NCBI RefSeq assembly: GCF_013113835.1
Contig: NZ_VTYQ01000003.1
Location: 744,001 to 808,000, forward strand
Length of the DNA: 64,000 nt
Reading direction: 5' to 3'
Source: Vibrio sp. RE88
GTDB taxonomy: Bacteria; Pseudomonadota; Gammaproteobacteria; Enterobacterales; Vibrionaceae
Shown here one piece after another: positions 47,210 to 55,373 of the stretch (positions are counted from its first letter, which is position 1; each line of letters opens with the position of its first letter). Under the pieces are notes generated by a model. It was not told the DNA's origin, did not search any database, and worked only from the letters and a program-made list of their open reading frames with translations. A program made the position numbers and the translations under genes.

Positions 47210-47962
47210 ATGAATCAGCTACAGCGTTTTTACCATTGGATTGCCTCTTCACCATCTCTGTTTACGCTAACTCCACCATTCGAGTCTCTGCAGACTTTGC
47301 CGGTACATCCCTTAAGTGACCCAAATTATCGCGGTAACCCTAGACTCGGTTTTCTATATCAACATTTATGTACCCAACTTCTCGTCAATAGTGGTCGATA
47401 TTCTATAGAGCTAGAAGAAGTCCAAATCCATCGGGAAAATGGTCAGACACTTGGGGCCATCGATCTGATTTTGAAAAATGAAAGTTCGAATCAGTTAGAG
47501 CACTGGGAAGTGGCAATTAAATTCTATTTATTGCATCAAGGCATTTGGTACGGCCCTAACGCCCACGACCAGCTGGATAAGAAACTTGATCGCATGCTCT
47601 CTCATCAATTAAAAATGAGCAGTTCAAAGCAATTTTCATCTAAGTACCCAGAATTAGACAATTTAACTGAGCATCTCCTGCTTCAGGGGAGGCTCTATAT
47701 TAATCCATTTTCCACCGAGCCCATTCCCACACACTGCCTAGGCTATGAGATCGACACAACCCAAATATCAGGGTTTTGGTGCTATGAAAGCCAGTGGGAA
47801 CTCATTGATGAGCCTTTATACCAGCTAGACAAACCTTTCTGGGCAACAGGTAGGCAAGATTTTGAGCAGCCAATTACCAAACCTGATGGCCGATTTGTTC
47901 ACGCACAAACTGAACAAGGGCAATTTTGGTTTGTGGTTCCAGACCACTGGCCTAACGGATAG
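47210..47962 (+). CDS. DUF1853 family protein
   Basis: A 250-residue protein recognised as DUF1853, with the conserved PRLGFLYQHLC block (about residues 45-55) and LEHWEVAIKFYLLHQG with HDQLDKKLDRMLSHQL. The Glu/Asp/Lys arrangement (IDLILKN then EVAIKFYL) resembles the core of PD-(D/E)XK nucleases, as others have suggested for this family; that is inference. No signal peptide. Confidence 0.72.
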   Translation: MNQLQRFYHWIASSPSLFTLTPPFESLQTLPVHPLSDPNYRGNPRLGFLYQHLCTQLLVNSGRYSIELEEVQIHRENGQTLGAIDLILKNESSNQLEHWEVAIKFYLLHQGIWYGPNAHDQLDKKLDRMLSHQLKMSSSKQFSSKYPELDNLTEHLLLQGRLYINPFSTEPIPTHCLGYEIDTTQISGFWCYESQWELIDEPLYQLDKPFWATGRQDFEQPITKPDGRFVHAQTEQGQFWFVVPDHWPNG

Positions 47963-48015
47963 CCAAATGAAGCACAGTTCTCTCCATATAATGAGAGTTC
48001 TAACCCGCAAAAAAG

Positions 48016-48046
48016 AAAAGGCTGACACTCGGTCAGCCTTTTTCTT
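48016..48046. terminator. Terminator between the DUF1853 gene and pgm
   Basis: AAAAGGCTGAC, loop ACTCG, GTCAGCCTTTTTC, with A/T tracts on both sides. Confidence 0.9.
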
Positions 48047-48063
48047 AAGCTTAAGTATTTAAT

Positions 48064-49710
48064 TTACAAGCCAGCGTCAGCAAACACTTGATTCACGATC
48101 TCTTGCGCTTCGGATTCAATGCGCTTTAAGTGCTCTTCACCTTTAAAGCTTTCACAGTAAATCTTATAGATATCTTCCGTACCTGATGGGCGCGCCGCAA
48201 ACCAACCGTTATCAGTCGTGACTTTGAGGCCACCAATCGCAGCACCGTTACCCGGAGCATGCGTCAAGCGAGCAGTGATCTTATCTCCCGCCAGCGTCTC
48301 TGCTTTGACCATCTCTGCAGACAGCTTTTTCAGTACCTCTTTTTGAGGCCCACTTGCTACGGCTTGAATACGGTTATATTGAGACTCGCCATGCTTAGCG
48401 GCCAACTCTTCATAATACTCTTGTGGGTTCTTACCAGTGACTGCCGTGATTTCAGCAGCTAGCAGACAAAGGATGATGCCGTCTTTGTCTGTTGACCATG
48501 GTGTACCATCTTTACGCAAGAACGAAGCGCCTGCACTTTCTTCACCACCAAAGCCGAACTTACCTTGATATAAGCCATCAACAAACCACTTGAAGCCAAC
48601 TGGCACTTCACACAATTCGCAGCCTAAGTCTGCCACTACACGGTCAATCAAGGCACTGGAAACTAGTGTTTTACCCACTGCAACTTCACTTCCCCAACCT
48701 TGGCGATGGCGATACAGGTAATCAATGCACACAGCTAAGAAATGGTTCGGGTTCATTAAGCCTTTAGGCGTCACAATACCATGGCGGTCATAATCGGGAT
48801 CATTACCAAAAGCGAGATCATACTCGTCTTTCAACGCCAACAGACCAGCCATAGCGTAAGGTGACGAACAATCCATACGCACAACGCCGTCTTTATCCAG
48901 AGACATGAACTGGAAAGAAGGGTCAATCGCTTCGCTGACTAGAGTGAGATCCAAGTTATACGCCGCTGCAATTTGTCGCCAATAGTCGATCCCGCTGCCG
49001 CCAAGTGGATCAACCCCGATCTTGAGGTTTGCTTTTTGGATTGCATCCATGTCAATCACATTCACAAGATCGTCAACGTATGGCTTAACTAAGTCTTTCT
49101 CTGTGAAAAGCGCTGATGCTTTTGCTTCCGCTAATGGCATACGCTTAACACCTTGCAAGCCCTCAGCAATCAGGACATTTGCTCGGTCTTGTATCGCCTG
49201 AGTCAATTCACCTTCTGCTGGACCACCATGCGTTGGGTTGTACTTGATACCACCATCTTGCGGCGGGTTGTGCGATGGCGTGATAACAATGCCATCCGCC
49301 TTATCTTGATGTTTAAGGTTATGAGTCAAAATCGCGTGTGACACCCCTGGCGTTGGCGTGTAACCATTGTCCTGCTGTACAACAACTTCAACACCGTTTG
49401 CAATCAACACTTCCACAACACTGGAGAAGGCAGGCTCCGACAGAGCATGCGTATCTTTGCCTACAAATAGAGGCCCGGTCGTTTCTTTCTCAGCACGCAC
49501 CTCCGCTATCGCTTGAGCGATCGCTAGGATATGATTTTCGTTGAAGGTAGATTTGTCCGCTGTACCGCGGTGTCCAGAAGTGCCGAATTCAACTTTGTGT
49601 TCTGGATTAGCCGGGTCAGGTTGAAGTAGGAAATAGTTTGCGACAAGTGCAGGGATATTATGCAGGTCCTGCTGTTGGGCTTTTTGTCCCGCACGTGGGT
49701 GCATAGCCAT
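48064..49710 (-). CDS. pgm: Phosphoglucomutase (alpha-D-glucose-specific)
   Basis: A 548-residue alpha-D-phosphohexomutase (E. coli Pgm 546) interconverting glucose-1- and glucose-6-phosphate. The phosphoserine loop [15 protein letters not shown], the metal loop [10 protein letters not shown] and the sugar-binding [11 protein letters not shown] are intact. It lies downstream of seqA, separated by a stem-loop with a U tract, the same order as in E. coli. Confidence 0.97.
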   Translation of the reverse strand: MAMHPRAGQKAQQQDLHNIPALVANYFLLQPDPANPEHKVEFGTSGHRGTADKSTFNENHILAIAQAIAEVRAEKETTGPLFVGKDTHALSEPAFSSVVEVLIANGVEVVVQQDNGYTPTPGVSHAILTHNLKHQDKADGIVITPSHNPPQDGGIKYNPTHGGPAEGELTQAIQDRANVLIAEGLQGVKRMPLAEAKASALFTEKDLVKPYVDDLVNVIDMDAIQKANLKIGVDPLGGSGIDYWRQIAAAYNLDLTLVSEAIDPSFQFMSLDKDGVVRMDCSSPYAMAGLLALKDEYDLAFGNDPDYDRHGIVTPKGLMNPNHFLAVCIDYLYRHRQGWGSEVAVGKTLVSSALIDRVVADLGCELCEVPVGFKWFVDGLYQGKFGFGGEESAGASFLRKDGTPWSTDKDGIILCLLAAEITAVTGKNPQEYYEELAAKHGESQYNRIQAVASGPQKEVLKKLSAEMVKAETLAGDKITARLTHAPGNGAAIGGLKVTTDNGWFAARPSGTEDIYKIYCESFKGEEHLKRIESEAQEIVNQVFADAGL

Positions 49711-49739
49711 TTTGACATCCTTTCTTAAAAATTATCAGA

Positions 49740-49788
49740 AACAAAAAAACCTCATAATACTCAGAGCTATTTGAACATTATGAGGTTT
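49740..49788 (-). terminator. Terminator or attenuator between seqA and pgm
   Basis: AAACCTCATAAT and ATTATGAGGTTT form a perfect 12-bp stem with an 18-base loop. On the minus strand it is followed by TTTTTGTTTC. It lies just before pgm, so it could attenuate seqA read-through into pgm. Confidence 0.75.
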
Positions 49789-49800
49789 AAATCAGAATTC

Positions 49801-50343
49801 TTAAATTGAGTTCGTGACCTTCTCAATTAAATCAGCGGGGAAGTTCATTCTCGCCATCAACTGATCAACCATTTGGCGCTTGCGACTGGTGTTGTTGTTA
49901 GTAATCACCCAGAAAGGCGAGCCAGGAATCGCTTTTGGTTTTGTCGTGTTACCGCTCTCTAGCAGAGTTTGCTCATTGTTAGCAAAATATACACGCTTAC
50001 GACCTTTGACTTGAGTTGCTTCTGAAAATCCCTGCGGGTCAATGCGGTTCAGAGTCGACAATACCAACATGAATCGATCGATGGCCTTTTTCAGACCAGC
50101 AAACTCATCAGAAATGAGCAGCGAGCGCATTGCTTTTACGCTGTCTACTTTCTCTTCTTTTGCAGCATCACGGCTTACCACAATTCCTTTAGGTTGTGCG
50201 GCTTGGACTACAGGTGTTGATGGTTGATTCTGCTCATCAACCGCGAGAAGGCGACGTAAAATGTCTGATGCACTTTCACCGATGTGTTGGGTTTGACCTG
50301 CGATGTAACGGTATAGATCCTCATCAACCTCAATTGTTTTCAT
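49801..50343 (-). CDS. seqA: Replication initiation negative regulator SeqA
   Basis: A 180-residue protein with the N-terminal oligomerisation domain (MKTIEVDEDLYRYIAGQTQHIG...ASDILRRLL, shown in part; about 1-35), a linker, and the C-terminal domain that binds hemimethylated GATC (KGRKRVYFANNEQTLLESGN and SPFWVITNNNTSRKR). It sequesters oriC after initiation. The operon order seqA-pgm and divergence from ybfF match E. coli. Confidence 0.95.
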   Translation of the reverse strand: MKTIEVDEDLYRYIAGQTQHIGESASDILRRLLAVDEQNQPSTPVVQAAQPKGIVVSRDAAKEEKVDSVKAMRSLLISDEFAGLKKAIDRFMLVLSTLNRIDPQGFSEATQVKGRKRVYFANNEQTLLESGNTTKPKAIPGSPFWVITNNNTSRKRQMVDQLMARMNFPADLIEKVTNSI

Positions 50344-50484
50344 TCGCTTTTCACAATCTCTATGTTTAAACTCTGTGGGATTATATACCCAAGTCCCCTC
50401 AATATGCGAGTTCCAGATTTGCTATCTGAAGTAGATCAATGGCCGAATGAGGCGCTACGTTAAACCAGTCACGAATATAGTAAA

Positions 50485-51249
50485 ATGTCACAACTGCTCA
50501 ACTACAAAATCGAAGGTGAGGGTCACACCATAGTTTTGATCCACGGCTTATTTGGCAACCTAGATAACCTTGGTCTGCTAGCCCGAGATTTACGCCAAGA
50601 TTTTCAGGTGGTCAGCATTGATCTGCGCAATCATGGTTTGTCTTTTCAATCCTCTCAACACAATTATGAATTGATGGCTCAAGACGTGTTAGACACGCTG
50701 CAACACCTTGGTCTTGAACGCTACATTCTGATTGGTCATTCGATGGGCGGCAAAGTGGCAATGAAATTAGCAGGGCTTGCCCAAGATCAAGTTGAAAAAC
50801 TATTGGTTTTAGATATGGCGCCAGTCGCGTACGGCCAACGTCGACACGATAATGTCTTTGCGGGCCTAAAAGCAGTACTTGAACAGAAACCGACTTCACG
50901 TAAGCAAGCACTGGACATTCTCGCGCAGCATATCGAAATGGAAGGCGTCAGGCAGTTTCTTGGCAAGTCGCTATACAACAATGGTGAGCATTTAGAATGG
51001 CGGTTTAACGTTGCAAGTCTTTGGGACAATTACTCTCAGATTCTGGGTTGGAATCCAATAGATAAAATCACCACTCCGACTCTGATGGTGAAAGGTGGAG
51101 ACTCAGACTACCTCACAGCAGAGCATCAAGGTGAAGTGCAAAAACAGTTTGCCAATGTAAAGGCGCATGTCATCGCCAATACTGGTCACTGGTTACACGC
51201 AGAAAAGCCTCAGGAAGTTCTGCGCGCTATACGCAAATTTATCGCTTAA
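50485..51249 (+). CDS. ybfF: YbfF-like alpha/beta-hydrolase esterase
   Basis: A 254-residue esterase with oxyanion-loop LIHGLFGNLDNLG, nucleophile elbow GHSMGGKVAMK, and catalytic His in NTGHWLHAEKP near the C-terminus. The E. coli homologue hydrolyses short acyl esters and acyl-CoA in vitro; physiological substrate unknown. Divergent from seqA. Confidence 0.92.
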   Translation: MSQLLNYKIEGEGHTIVLIHGLFGNLDNLGLLARDLRQDFQVVSIDLRNHGLSFQSSQHNYELMAQDVLDTLQHLGLERYILIGHSMGGKVAMKLAGLAQDQVEKLLVLDMAPVAYGQRRHDNVFAGLKAVLEQKPTSRKQALDILAQHIEMEGVRQFLGKSLYNNGEHLEWRFNVASLWDNYSQILGWNPIDKITTPTLMVKGGDSDYLTAEHQGEVQKQFANVKAHVIANTGHWLHAEKPQEVLRAIRKFIA

Positions 51250-51343
51250 AAACAGAATGAGAGGTCTGTTGCGCCCTGCCCGTTAACTTTATCTTTTAAC
51301 AGTGGTATAGTGCGGCGCAAGTAATCTGGCATAAAGGGATTCC

Positions 51344-51565
51344 ATGCTTTACGACTATATGAACATGCTCGAGTCAATTGGTCTCGATTTACTTTTTGCG
51401 TCTATCTTCTTCTTTATTGGTATGGCGATAAAAGATGTCCTCAAAGCGGGGAATGTTCCACCTTTCGGTCGTCGTATAGTTTGGCTCGTTCTGTTCCTGG
51501 GCTGCGCTGGTTTTGTCGCTAAAGGCCTCATTCAGCTGAGCTGGGAAGGAACTGGGTTGGGTTGA
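51344..51565 (+). CDS. DUF2788 small membrane protein
   Basis: A 73-residue protein with two transmembrane helices (about 12-28 and 43-64) flanking a basic loop (GNVPPFGRRIV). It matches the DUF2788 family, found beside fldA in Vibrio. Function unknown. Located 47 bases before fldA, so probably in one transcript. Confidence 0.75.
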   Translation: MLYDYMNMLESIGLDLLFASIFFFIGMAIKDVLKAGNVPPFGRRIVWLVLFLGCAGFVAKGLIQLSWEGTGLG

Positions 51566-51612
51566 TCCCTCTTTGATTGGCCACAACAGAAAATAGTAAA
51601 GGTAACGAATCT

Positions 51613-52146
51613 ATGGCAAGTGTAGGTATCTTCTTTGGTAGCGACACAGGTAACACTGAAGCTGTTGCAAAGATGATTCAAAAGCAACTAGGTAAACAAC
51701 TAGTTCACGTACAAGATATCGCGAAAAGCAGTAAAGAAGATATCGATAACTTCGATCTTCTGTTGCTTGGTATCCCAACTTGGTATTACGGTGAAGCACA
51801 ATGTGACTGGGATGATTTCTTCCCTGAGCTTGAGCAAATCGACTTCTCAACTAAGCTTGTTGCTATCTTTGGTTGCGGAGACCAAGAAGATTACGCAGAG
51901 TACTTCTGTGATGCAATGGGCACCGTACGTGATATCGTCGAAGCGAAAGGCGGTACTATTCTCGGTCACACTTCGACTGAAGGCTATGAGTTTGAAGCTT
52001 CAAAAGGCCTAGTTGAAGGTGATGACAGTCAGTTTGTCGGCTTATGTGTTGATGAAGATCGTCAGCCAGAGTTGACTGACGATCGCGTGAGCAACTGGTG
52101 TAAACAGATTCACGAAGAAATGTGCCTAGCCGAATTAGAAGGCTAA
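51613..52146 (+). CDS. fldA: Flavodoxin FldA
   Basis: A 177-residue long-chain flavodoxin. The FMN phosphate loop GSDTGNTEAVA, the GIPTWYYGEAQCDWDD loop stacking on the isoalloxazine ring, and FGCGDQEDYAEYFCDA are typical. ATG at 51613 (MASVGIFFG) is the family start. It donates electrons in radical and reductive activations and substitutes for ferredoxin under iron limitation. It lies two genes from fur, as in E. coli. Confidence 0.96.
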   Translation: MASVGIFFGSDTGNTEAVAKMIQKQLGKQLVHVQDIAKSSKEDIDNFDLLLLGIPTWYYGEAQCDWDDFFPELEQIDFSTKLVAIFGCGDQEDYAEYFCDAMGTVRDIVEAKGGTILGHTSTEGYEFEASKGLVEGDDSQFVGLCVDEDRQPELTDDRVSNWCKQIHEEMCLAELEG

Positions 52147-52157
52147 GCCCGAAATTT

Positions 52158-52187
52158 TGAAAAAACCTCCCTTGCGGAGGTTTTTTT
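52158..52187. terminator. Terminator between fldA and the DUF4442 gene
   Basis: AAAAAACCTCC, loop CTTGC, GGAGGTTTTTTT. It overlaps the stop of the convergent gene by two bases. Confidence 0.9.
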
Positions 52188-52692
52188 ATGCCACTTGTTC
52201 TTCACCTTCATCGTCTTCACGGTATTGGGGCTTCTTACGAACATACAGTTTACGTTGGACTTCAGAGACGACATTGCCATTTTTGTCTTTGACATAAATG
52301 ATGAACTCAGGGAAACACTTATCGCCGTTGGCCGTTTGACTTAAGATGTCATCAAGTAAGTCCTGAGGAACAATAAAGTCCGCATACAGATCGCTTTGTC
52401 CCGGTTTAATAAAATTGATACTCGCTTCTTTATCCCACACAAAATAGCGCTCACCTAAAATTCCCATCAGCATCAACGAGTAGACAGGGTCAGTGAGAGA
52501 AAAGATGCTTCCGCCATATTGAGTCCGATTGGCGTTCTTGTTCCACCAGCGCAGTTTAAGTTTCATCTTTACCTGACGGAAATCTTCGCTGATGGAAATG
52601 ATCCGAATCCCAGCCCCCCAGAAGGGCGGCCATATGTTAAGGGCAAATTTTACGATTCCGGGCTTGTATATTTTTGCCAGCGATTTATTCAT
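52186..52692 (-). CDS. DUF4442 hotdog-fold protein (thioesterase-like)
   Basis: A 168-residue protein recognised as DUF4442, a hotdog-fold family related to YiiD/PaaI-type acyl-CoA thioesterases. RWWNKNANRTQYGGSIFSLTDPVYSLML contains the Asn and Gly-Gly positions at the start of the central helix. Substrate unknown. It lies convergently between fldA and fur, an addition relative to E. coli. Confidence 0.8.
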   Translation of the reverse strand: MNKSLAKIYKPGIVKFALNIWPPFWGAGIRIISISEDFRQVKMKLKLRWWNKNANRTQYGGSIFSLTDPVYSLMLMGILGERYFVWDKEASINFIKPGQSDLYADFIVPQDLLDDILSQTANGDKCFPEFIIYVKDKNGNVVSEVQRKLYVRKKPQYREDDEGEEQVA

Positions 52693-52841
52693 TCTTCCAT
52701 CCCTGAAAATAGAGTGTTAACAACAAGATGTTAATTAATTGTAACTGGTCTGATGTGTTTTATCAGTGACGTTGCGCGAGTTTACAAAAAAATACTAGTA
52801 ACCCTTTGAAGTTCGTGGTTTATTGTTATCTTGTACTACCC

Positions 52842-52860
52842 TATAATGATAGGAATATTG
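52842..52860 (+). promoter_or_regulatory. Candidate fur promoter with Fur-like half-site
   Basis: TATAATGATAGGAATATTG contains a perfect -10 (TATAAT) overlapping ATAATGATA, the left half of a Fur box; the right half is poor (about 12 of 19 overall). This suggests weak Fur autoregulation. No convincing -35 is visible. Confidence 0.4.
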
Positions 52861-52899
52861 AACTCTGTTATTTACTGCAGATCATCAACAGGAAAGTAT

Positions 52900-53346
52900 A
52901 TGTCAGACAATAACCAAGCTCTTAAGGACGCTGGTCTAAAAGTTACCCTTCCGAGACTGAAAATTTTAGAAGTATTACAACAGCCGGAATGCCAACATAT
53001 CAGCGCCGAAGAACTGTACAAAAAGCTTATTGATCTTGGTGAAGAGATCGGCCTGGCAACAGTATATCGAGTTCTGAACCAATTTGATGATGCAGGTATT
53101 GTCACTCGCCACCATTTCGAAGGCGGCAAGTCAGTGTTTGAACTGTCCACTCAACATCACCATGATCACCTTGTATGTCTGGACTGTGGTGAAGTTATTG
53201 AGTTTGCCGACGACATTATCGAAGAACGCCAAAAAGAGATCGCTTCACAATACAATGTGATTCTGACAAACCACAGTTTGTATCTTTACGGCAAGTGTGC
53301 TGACGGTAGCTGTCGAGATAATCCAGACGCTCACAAGAAGAAATAA
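52900..53346 (+). CDS. fur: Ferric uptake regulator Fur
   Basis: A 148-residue Fur protein: winged helix in residues 1-80 (ISAEELYKKLIDLGEEIGLATVYRVLNQF, shown in part), then the metal sites in HHHDHLVCLDCGEVIEF and the C-terminal CADGSC. ATG at 52900 (MSDNNQAL) fits the family; the longer frame is spurious. Fe-Fur represses iron-uptake genes. Candidate boxes elsewhere in this window lie at 5121 and 54623. Confidence 0.97.
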   Translation: MSDNNQALKDAGLKVTLPRLKILEVLQQPECQHISAEELYKKLIDLGEEIGLATVYRVLNQFDDAGIVTRHHFEGGKSVFELSTQHHHDHLVCLDCGEVIEFADDIIEERQKEIASQYNVILTNHSLYLYGKCADGSCRDNPDAHKKK

Positions 53347-53376
53347 TAAAACGCTCCCAATTGGGAGCGTTTTTTC
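53347..53376. terminator. Terminator between fur and the pyrD-like gene
   Basis: A near-perfect palindrome: AAAACGCTCCC then GGGAGCGTTTTTT around AATT. It serves both convergent genes. Confidence 0.9.
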
Positions 53377-54551
53377 TATGCGACGTTTTTTACTTGTTGA
53401 GAATCTTCACTGGCTTTGAGTCTAGGCAGCGGATTTCTCGATCCTACCGCTTCTTCAATAGAGTTGAAGCCATCGGCCTTCAATAACTTTACTAACCCGC
53501 GATTAATTTCATTGATGTTCTGTGGCCCATCGAAAATCATGGTTGTAATCATGTGCAATAAACTGGCACCAGATGTGATTTTTTCGTAAGCATCTTTTGC
53601 AGTAAATACACCACCAACACCGATGATAGTCAGCTCCCCTCGAGTACGGCGATAAACGTGACGAATCACGTTGGTTGAAATGCGCTGCAATGGTAAACCA
53701 CTCATCGCTCCTTTGTGATAAGGCAACTCCTCTTTGACGTATTCCTGATTAAATGCAGGCTTCGCCAAATTAGTCAGAACTACGCCATCAATATTGTGTT
53801 CCACACACTTGTCTACGATGGTGTTAATTTCTTCTAGCTCTAGATCCGCGGCAAGTTTCACATAAATAGGTCTCCCTTCGACTCTATACTCATTCACTGC
53901 TATCAACAAAGCGTCTAAGTTACTTGGATCAACGAAGGGTTCACCATCTTGTGTGTTTGGACAACTAATATTGATGGTGTAATAGTCACCGATGTCTTTA
54001 AATAACGACATGGTTTTAGTGTAGTCTTCGATGGACTCCTGAAGATCAAACTCTGGGGTAATATTGGATTTAGCGGCATTGATGCCCACTTTTAATCTGC
54101 CAAAGTTTGTCCCTTGGAGTCGAGATGAGATCTTTTCCGCGCCTTGATTGTTTAGGCCATACCAAACCAATATCGATTTAGACTTAACCATTCTGAATAA
54201 ACGCTTCCCTGGATTGCCTGGACAAACCTCCCCAGTAAACGAGCCTAACTCTGCTAGACCAAACCCGATTGATGGGTAGATCTTGGTAAGCTCACCATCT
54301 TTGTCAAACCCAGCTGATAAACCCACAGGATTGCGGTATTCAATGCCATCGACCTTCGTTTTTAAGCTGGCATGGTTGTAGTCAAACAGCAAACCAGTCA
54401 GCCCTCTCGTCAGCAGGTTGGAGCCCATGAATACTCCCACTTTCTTAAACATGTAATGCGCATCTTCTGGGTCCATCAGGAAAATAAGTGGACGGGCGAT
54501 ACGGTACAGAACTCTCAGCAATAGATTCCTTAATCCTATTAGGAAGCTCAT
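53376..54551 (-). CDS. Class-2-like dihydroorotate dehydrogenase paralogue
   Basis: A 391-residue FMN-dependent dehydrogenase-like protein. A short amphipathic N-terminal membrane segment (about 1-40) and the TIM barrel follow the class 2 (quinone-linked) PyrD plan: NPVGLSAGFDKDGE, GNPGKRLFR, SGLPLQRIST, IIGVGGVFTAKDAY. Two departures are clear. The catalytic-base position reads NISCPNT (Cys, as in class 1) where class 2 has NISSPNT, and KLAPDL is KLAADL. ATG at 54551 (MSFLIG) is chosen over a 7-residue extension. It lies between fur and glnS with a Fur-box match 72 bases upstream. Whether it makes orotate is unknown; an ordinary pyrD may exist elsewhere. Confidence 0.75.
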   Translation of the reverse strand: MSFLIGLRNLLLRVLYRIARPLIFLMDPEDAHYMFKKVGVFMGSNLLTRGLTGLLFDYNHASLKTKVDGIEYRNPVGLSAGFDKDGELTKIYPSIGFGLAELGSFTGEVCPGNPGKRLFRMVKSKSILVWYGLNNQGAEKISSRLQGTNFGRLKVGINAAKSNITPEFDLQESIEDYTKTMSLFKDIGDYYTINISCPNTQDGEPFVDPSNLDALLIAVNEYRVEGRPIYVKLAADLELEEINTIVDKCVEHNIDGVVLTNLAKPAFNQEYVKEELPYHKGAMSGLPLQRISTNVIRHVYRRTRGELTIIGVGGVFTAKDAYEKITSGASLLHMITTMIFDGPQNINEINRGLVKLLKADGFNSIEEAVGSRNPLPRLKASEDSQQVKNVA

Positions 54552-54622
54552 TACTATCTCCTTACTTTTCATTTATTAGATTTGTGTTGTTTTAGGTACA
54601 TAACGACCTCACAACAAACCTT

Positions 54623-54641
54623 AATGGTAATCATTCTCATT
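54623..54641. promoter_or_regulatory. Strong Fur box between the pyrD-like gene and its divergent neighbour
   Basis: AATGGTAATCATTCTCATT matches AATGATAATCATTATCATT, the hexamer-array form of the Fur box, at 17 of 19 bases. It lies 72 bases from one start codon and 42 from the other, so it could repress both. Confidence 0.75.
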
Positions 54642-54682
54642 TTCATCTAATATTTGGCTAATGTGTGATTTGAGGTAAAGAT

Positions 54683-55336
54683 ATGAAGCGAGTAATTCAC
54701 AAATTGATCAAACGCAGGAATATGGCTACGACCCCAAGAATGGCTCGATTAGGTGAAGAAACCGACAAGGTACGTTGGTTGCCTAGCAATCATGTGTTTT
54801 ATCTGTTCGAAACGCTGAAACTGCAATATGAGAGCTGCAATGGGCTTATTACGATTGAGAAAGTCAATGAACACAATCTGCATGAATTGTGCAAGACACT
54901 TGAGTCAAAAACGTGCTTTAAACCGAATAGAGTCGCTGGGATTCAATCTTTGTTTTCAATCTCATTATGCGGTGTCGGATGGGAGGAGTATCAGGGGAAA
55001 AAGCGGGTTCGAGCGATTCCTCAAGCCGCTGTATTTCGATTTGAGAGTCTGCATCAACAACCCTCAGAAACTAGCTTAACATCGCTTTCAGCGCCAGCAG
55101 TACATCACTCTGAATTAAATCTTTCTGTAACTCCGAGTATCAAAAAGGTTCACAACCTGTCACTGAATCAGTTTTTTTCCACATTAAGATTGCTTAACCA
55201 AAGCGTTCCTCGTTTTTATCGTCAGTCTATGTCGATCAACGCCGCTAACTTTGACTCTGAATTAACGCTTTCCGATGAACGAGAATGCTATGTTGCCACA
55301 AGACAAATTTTGGATAAAAAAATGCCCGTACTATGA
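54683..55336 (+). CDS. Unrecognised 217-residue protein with possible Fur control
   Basis: I do not recognise this protein. A basic start (KRVIHKLIKRRN) precedes a Trp/Tyr/Phe-containing globular region (about residues 25-120, with Cys in YESCNG, HELCKTLESKTC and SLCGVGW) and a Ser/Leu-rich C-terminal half. There is no signal peptide, transmembrane helix or known catalytic motif. ATG at 54683 has GAGGTAAAG upstream; MATTPR at 54722 is an alternative start. It is divergent from the pyrD-like gene across the Fur box. Its last codons (KMPVL) and stop form the glnS terminator on the other strand. Confidence 0.6.
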   Translation: MKRVIHKLIKRRNMATTPRMARLGEETDKVRWLPSNHVFYLFETLKLQYESCNGLITIEKVNEHNLHELCKTLESKTCFKPNRVAGIQSLFSISLCGVGWEEYQGKKRVRAIPQAAVFRFESLHQQPSETSLTSLSAPAVHHSELNLSVTPSIKKVHNLSLNQFFSTLRLLNQSVPRFYRQSMSINAANFDSELTLSDERECYVATRQILDKKMPVL

Positions 55337-55341
55337 CGGGC
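55312..55341 (-). terminator. Terminator of glnS inside the neighbouring gene's 3' end
   Basis: On the minus strand GCCCGT, a 6-base loop, ACGGGC, then ATTTTTTTATCC. The U tract and stem lie within the last codons and stop of the convergent 217-residue gene. Confidence 0.75.
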
Positions 55342-55373
55342 AATATCGTTATTCAGTTTCTAGGAAACGCGGC

